Source: Chitinophagaceae bacterium UBA4857 (lineage in GTDB: Bacteria > Bacteroidota > Bacteroidia > Chitinophagales > Chitinophagaceae). Taken from it: a stretch of DNA of 18,187 nt. Position 1 is the first letter of the stretch; each line of letters begins with the position of its first letter. Both the position numbers and the translations under genes were made by a program. Location: positions 1 through 18,187 of the forward strand of contig DHEF01000014.1 in NCBI GenBank assembly GCA_002399735.1, written 5' to 3'. Below, one piece after another: positions 14,704 to 18,187 of this stretch. A model generated the notes under the pieces. It saw only the letters and a program-made list of their open reading frames with translations. It made no database searches and was not told the DNA's origin.

Positions 14704-15987
14704 TTATACGGTAAGTTGCACCCGTAATCTATCTTCCTTCCTGTTTTTGAACACCAGCCATGTTGTTACAAGTGTTGATAATATAAAGTACACCAGTATA
14801 ATATAAGGTGTTATGTTCAGGTATTTGCTAATGGCAAACCAATCCTGCTGACTAAAAAATAAATAAACGCCGAAAGCGTTTTTCACTAACTCCCAATACA
14901 TAGCAGCAGGATTACGATCCATTAACTCGGTAAGTGCATACACCGATAAAAATACAAACAAGCCATATACATAAATAGCAGCACCGTCTAACTGGTTTAT
15001 AACAGCTATGTTGGCAAAAAAATAACTGATAAAAAAAAGTATAATGCCCAGTTGCATCCAGCTCCAAGCTTTTAAAGTAAAGGATGCGGGTGGATTATAC
15101 TTTTCAAAATCATATGGGTCATCAATCTTAAATACGGGATAATTTTCCGCAACATCCTGCGGACGCCAACCCGTTGGCATAAACCAGATACGCAATTTAT
15201 CTTTCCAGCTTTTGGTACGCCACGCATCCTGTATTAATAACCATATATGCTGAAAATTTATTTTAATCGGGTTCCAGGTACGTACCGGACGGGTAATGCC
15301 ATACACAGGTGGTACATCTGCTAATTCTTCCTGATAAGTACCAAACCATTTATCCCATACAATAAATATTTGTCCAAAATTTTTATCAAGGTATTCTTTG
15401 TTAATAGCATGGTGTACTCTGTGATGCGATGGTGTTACAATAACTTTTTCAAGCCAACCCATTTTATTAATGTGTTGTGTATGGTACCAAAACTGTGCAA
15501 ATAAATGTAAAGGTGCTACGACCGCAATTACCAATGCCGGTACGCCTAACAATGCGGCAGGCAATAAAAAAATAGCAAACAGTTTTACAATTTCCGAAAT
15601 GCTTTGCCGCAAGGCACAAGCCAAATTAAACTCCTCGCTGCTATGATGTATTAAATGATTGTTCCAGAAAATATTGTACACATGATTAATACGGTGCGAC
15701 CAGTAACCCATAAAATCCAGTGCAATAAAAGCAATAATGTACAACCAAACTGTAGATTCAATATGCACCAACGCCACCCTGTTTACCAACCATTGATACG
15801 ATAAAATAGCAATACTCAGGCCCAGCACATCTTTAGTTACATTCGTAATGCCACTTGTTAAACTACTTATCATATCCATCGTCTGCACGGTGTCTTTACC
15901 TTTTCGCCAGCCATACCATTTTTCAAACAGTACCAGCAACAAAAAAGCAGGCATTGCAATCAGCAAAATTTTGCCATAGGTTTCCAT
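14704..15987 (-). CDS. Membrane di-iron hydroxylase, sterol desaturase/AGMO-like
   Basis: The 427-residue protein belongs to the fatty acid hydroxylase superfamily, membrane enzymes that use a histidine-bound di-iron centre and oxygen to oxidise lipid chains. The histidine boxes are visible: HRINH (98-102), HLIHH (111-115), HTQH (169-172) and HHRVHH (188-193), followed by DKNFGQIFIVWDKWFGTY. Membrane segments lie near 6-20, 52-67, 80-93 and 136-165 in the catalytic part, with three or four more at about 308-415. This C-terminal membrane extension is a feature of alkylglycerol monooxygenase-like members, so an ether-lipid or related substrate is possible. The substrate cannot be told from sequence alone. 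It stands as a single gene between the lemA operon and lnt. Confidence 0.9.
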   Translation of the reverse strand: METYGKILLIAMPAFLLLVLFEKWYGWRKGKDTVQTMDMISSLTSGITNVTKDVLGLSIAILSYQWLVNRVALVHIESTVWLYIIAFIALDFMGYWSHRINHVYNIFWNNHLIHHSSEEFNLACALRQSISEIVKLFAIFLLPAALLGVPALVIAVVAPLHLFAQFWYHTQHINKMGWLEKVIVTPSHHRVHHAINKEYLDKNFGQIFIVWDKWFGTYQEELADVPPVYGITRPVRTWNPIKINFQHIWLLIQDAWRTKSWKDKLRIWFMPTGWRPQDVAENYPVFKIDDPYDFEKYNPPASFTLKAWSWMQLGIILFFISYFFANIAVINQLDGAAIYVYGLFVFLSVYALTELMDRNPAAMYWELVKNAFGVYLFFSQQDWFAISKYLNITPYIILVYFILSTLVTTWLVFKNRKEDRLRVQLTV

Positions 15988-16072
15988 ACTACAAGCTTTG
16001 TTACCTAAATTTAAACATTAGCATTCAGAATTGAATAGCCAGATTTGAGATTTTATTTTTTTGTTTTCCAAC

Positions 16073-16143
16073 GTCCCCGCCCTGATTGAACTTCCGTTGT
16101 GTCACTCACTTGTACGTTCGGTAATGCTACTGAACATTATGTT
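16073..16143 (-). repeat. Dispersed repeat, copy C
   Basis: This is the most complete copy. It contains CGTCCCCGCCC, TGATTGAACTT, the 18-mer shared with copy B (16096-16113) and, at 16115-16138, the reverse complement of a segment matching 20 of 24 bases at 18086-18109. It sits between the divergent hydroxylase and lnt genes, next to an AAATT/CCAAAT low-complexity tract (16170-16208). Confidence 0.65.
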
Positions 16144-16220
16144 AGCCTCTGTTTTTATATAGCAAACCCCTCATTACCAAATTTCCAAATCATCAAATCA
16201 CCAAATTCTTTACTTACTTC

Positions 16221-16247
16221 TTGCTAGAATAAAAACTGTTATTTTTA
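16221..16247 (+). promoter_or_regulatory. Possible lnt promoter
   Basis: TTG (16221-16223), 16 bases, then TATTTTTA (16240-16247), one base off TAnnTTTG, ending 15 bases before the GTG start. It is the best candidate I can see, but weak. Confidence 0.3.
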
Positions 16248-16262
16248 CACAAACTATTACCC

Positions 16263-17906
16263 GTGAGTTTTTTATCAGTCACCCAGTCCATAATATTTCG
16301 TTTTAAATTTTTGCTGTCCACAATCTTAGGCAGTTTACTGTTGTGGGCAGCCTGGCCAACATCCAGCTTTACGGTGCTTATTTTTTTAGCCTGGGTACCA
16401 TTATTATGGGCCGAGGATAATATGAAAAATACCAAAGCGTTTGCTGCACTTACTTACCTGCACATGTTTTTATGGAACATACTGGTTACCTGGTGGGTGG
16501 CAAATTCTACTATTATTGGTGGGGCTAGTGCGTTTTTAGTAAACAGTCTTATTATGTGTATTCCTGTTTTATTGTTCAGGTTTACAAAAAAACAATGGGG
16601 CCGTTGGGTAGGTTATGGTTCATTTATTATTTATTGGTTGTGCTTTGAGTATATACATCTTAACTGGGATTTAAGCTGGCCCTGGTTAACCTTAGGCAAC
16701 GCATTTGCAACACAAACAAGTTGGATACAATGGTATGAGTATACCGGCAGCAGCGGCGGTAGTTTGTGGGTTTTGTTAAGTAATGTAATAGCTTATTTTG
16801 CTTTATCGGTTTTTGTGAAAGAAGGAAGAACAGGTAAATACTTTAAATCATTAGCCGGATGGATTGCCTGTATAGCTTTACCCATTATTATTTCACGGTT
16901 AGCCATTCCTACCTCATTAAACTATACACAGGAACATAATATTGTAGTAGTACAACCCAATATTGACCCATGGGATGAAAAGTTTGAATTGGGAAAAGAA
17001 GAAGCACAATTACAAAAATTAATCAGTCTGTCAGAAAATGCCATTGATGCCAATACATCATTGGTTATATGGCCCGAAACGGCCATACCGTTTCAGGCAG
17101 ATGAGGACCAGCTTTGGCATAATAACTTAATAAGCCCGGTATTTGCTTTTTTACGGAAACATCCGCAGGTTAATTTGCTTACCGGACTGGAAGGTGTGCA
17201 GGTTTTTGCATCCAAAAACAGTCCTTATTCAAAAGCATTCCGGGGTGGGTATTCCGGTTATTATGAGAGTTACAATAGTGCCTTGTTACTGGATACCGCA
17301 TCGGCCTCTATTTACCATAAATCAAAACTGGTACCGGGAGTAGAGGTATTACCCCGCTTTTTAGGGTTTATGTCGGAAGCCTTTGAAAAATTTGGCGGTA
17401 CCGGCGGTGGTTATGCGAGAGATACAGCAGCAAAAGTTTTAACTACACCTAATAAAAGTTATAAAATAGCGCCTGCCATTTGTTATGAGAGTATTTATGG
17501 GGATTTTCTTACTTCTTTTGTTCGTAAAGGTGCCGACATCATTTGTATTATTACCAACGATGGTTGGTGGGGCAATACACAAGGCCATAAACAACATATG
17601 AATTATGCACGCCTGCGCGCCATAGAAACCCGTAAATGGATTGCTCGTAGTGCCAACACCGGCATTAGTTGTTTTATTGACCCCTTGGGTAATGTAATAC
17701 AACCACAACCATGGGATAAAGCTACTACTATTAAAATGAATATTCCTGCCACCGAAGGACAAACCTACTTTGTAAAACATGGTGACTATATTTCCTGTAG
17801 TATGTTATGGATAGGGGCATTATTATTGCTGTTATCTATTGGTGATGTTATAAAAACATTTGTGAAAAAAAGAAAACAAAAAACTAAAGATAATTTGGAG
17901 GTTTGA
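16263..17906 (+). CDS. lnt: Apolipoprotein N-acyltransferase
   Basis: This 547-residue inner-membrane enzyme adds the third acyl chain to the N-terminal cysteine of lipoproteins, the last step of lipoprotein maturation. The N-terminal half has about six membrane segments (near 15-30, 36-50, 62-80, 85-105, 118-132, 165-185), with a further one at 198-212. A nitrilase domain covers about 225-490 and carries the triad E272 (WPETAIPF), K355 (HKSKLVPGVE) and C407 (PAICYESIYGD), plus NDGWWG and the HMNYARLRAIETRKWIARSANTG block. A last membrane segment lies near 510-528. The start is a GTG at 16263; no in-frame ATG nearby would keep the first membrane segment. It would process the LRR lipoprotein encoded at 9056-11845, among many others. 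Confidence 0.96.
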   Translation: MSFLSVTQSIIFRFKFLLSTILGSLLLWAAWPTSSFTVLIFLAWVPLLWAEDNMKNTKAFAALTYLHMFLWNILVTWWVANSTIIGGASAFLVNSLIMCIPVLLFRFTKKQWGRWVGYGSFIIYWLCFEYIHLNWDLSWPWLTLGNAFATQTSWIQWYEYTGSSGGSLWVLLSNVIAYFALSVFVKEGRTGKYFKSLAGWIACIALPIIISRLAIPTSLNYTQEHNIVVVQPNIDPWDEKFELGKEEAQLQKLISLSENAIDANTSLVIWPETAIPFQADEDQLWHNNLISPVFAFLRKHPQVNLLTGLEGVQVFASKNSPYSKAFRGGYSGYYESYNSALLLDTASASIYHKSKLVPGVEVLPRFLGFMSEAFEKFGGTGGGYARDTAAKVLTTPNKSYKIAPAICYESIYGDFLTSFVRKGADIICIITNDGWWGNTQGHKQHMNYARLRAIETRKWIARSANTGISCFIDPLGNVIQPQPWDKATTIKMNIPATEGQTYFVKHGDYISCSMLWIGALLLLLSIGDVIKTFVKKRKQKTKDNLEV

Positions 17907-18006
17907 TGATTGCATGGTTTGATAATGGGCATTTTTGATTACACATGTAATTTGCGTTGTGTTATCAGCAATTTATCCGGCAGACTATCGCAGCTATATA
18001 CAGCAT

Positions 18007-18022
18007 TGATCTTCGCAGATCA
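18007..18022. repeat. Short perfect hairpin downstream of lnt
   Basis: TGATCT (18007-18012) and AGATCA (18017-18022) enclose TCGC. It lies 100 bases after the lnt stop without a T-tract, so a terminator role is doubtful. No gene is evident between 17907 and 18187. Confidence 0.4.
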
Positions 18023-18085
18023 GCATAATGTTTGATTTGTGGTTTAAAAATTAATGACTTTTTAATCCTATAAAGAAGCTTGTCC

Positions 18086-18142
18086 ATTGCTCAATAGCAT
18101 TACCGGACGGCCCCGAATCAAACGCACCTTGCTAGCTCGGGG
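18086..18142 (+). repeat. Dispersed repeat, fragment D, with CCCCGA/TCGGGG stem
   Basis: Bases 18086-18109 match the reverse complement of 16115-16138 in 20 of 24 positions, so this is a family member in the opposite orientation to A, B and C. It then departs from copy C and forms a 6-bp stem, CCCCGA (18111-18116) with TCGGGG (18137-18142). Confidence 0.5.
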
Positions 18143-18149
18143 TTAGAAA

Positions 18150-18187
18150 CACAATGGCCAATAGAATTAATTCGATATTAGTTATTG
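18150..18187. repeat. Inverted-repeat arm at the right edge (partner of 8872-8909)
   Basis: The last 29 bases are the exact reverse complement of 8872-8900, and 36 of 38 bases match over the longer stretch. The element is cut by the window end, so its full size and any conserved core beyond it are unknown. Confidence 0.85.

Noticed and set aside
16214..16435. 73-codon minus-strand frame overlapping the 5' end of lnt
   Set aside because: Largely antisense to well-supported lnt coding sequence, with no motif and lysine/asparagine-rich content typical of AT-rich shadows.
8872..18187. Composite transposon bounded by the 29-bp inverted repeats
   Set aside because: The segment between holds ordinary genes (lnt, lemA, TPM) and no transposase or target duplication; related repeat fragments elsewhere in the window make a dispersed repeat more likely.

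Overview
The window looks like a chromosome segment from a Bacteroidota bacterium, most likely of the Chitinophagaceae/Sphingobacteriia type. It is AT-rich, and its promoters fit the Bacteroidota pattern (TTTG about 18-20 nt upstream of TAnnTTTG) with no Shine-Dalgarno-like start sites. It carries a DUF4476 protein, a HTH_34-creD operon and Bacteroidota-style intergenic palindromes. All of this was read by eye; no homology search was run. I see no transposase, integrase, phage gene, CRISPR array, tRNA or rRNA inside the window.

Layout. Positions 1-467 hold no gene but four regularly spaced (117-123 bp) promoters, all reading leftward out of the window, each followed by a boxA-like leader motif. 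They resemble the control region of an rRNA operon or another very highly transcribed unit just beyond the left edge. truA (468-1208, minus) lies upstream of the array. The 634-bp gap that follows holds two long palindromes and one copy of a dispersed repeat. A secreted DUF4476 protein (minus) and a secreted M1 aminopeptidase (plus) are divergent, and each has a clear terminator. The gap at 5697-6383 holds several hairpins. A three-gene minus-strand operon follows: polytopic membrane protein, HTH_34 winged-helix regulator, creD-like gene. Two identical 17-bp palindromes, one before the first gene and one before creD, are probably the regulator's operators.

Next comes a 929-residue lipoprotein with about 16 leucine-rich repeats of the 'F-x-GL-x-x-L-x-x-I-x-G' type (9056-11845, minus), then the operon lemA-lemA-TPM-ygcG-like (14623 down to 12142, minus). 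A polytopic di-iron hydroxylase related to sterol desaturase/alkylglycerol monooxygenase (14704-15987, minus) and apolipoprotein N-acyltransferase lnt (16263-17906, plus, GTG start) close the window.

Many products concern the envelope: Lnt matures lipoproteins such as the LRR protein, LemA/TPM and CreD-type proteins are membrane-associated, and the hydroxylase probably acts on lipids. No single pathway links them, so this is mainly ordinary core chromosome. The most interesting parts are non-coding: the tandem promoter array, the paired operators, and a dispersed repeat family with at least five copies or fragments in both orientations, including a 29-bp exact inverted match between 8872-8900 and the right edge (18159-18187).
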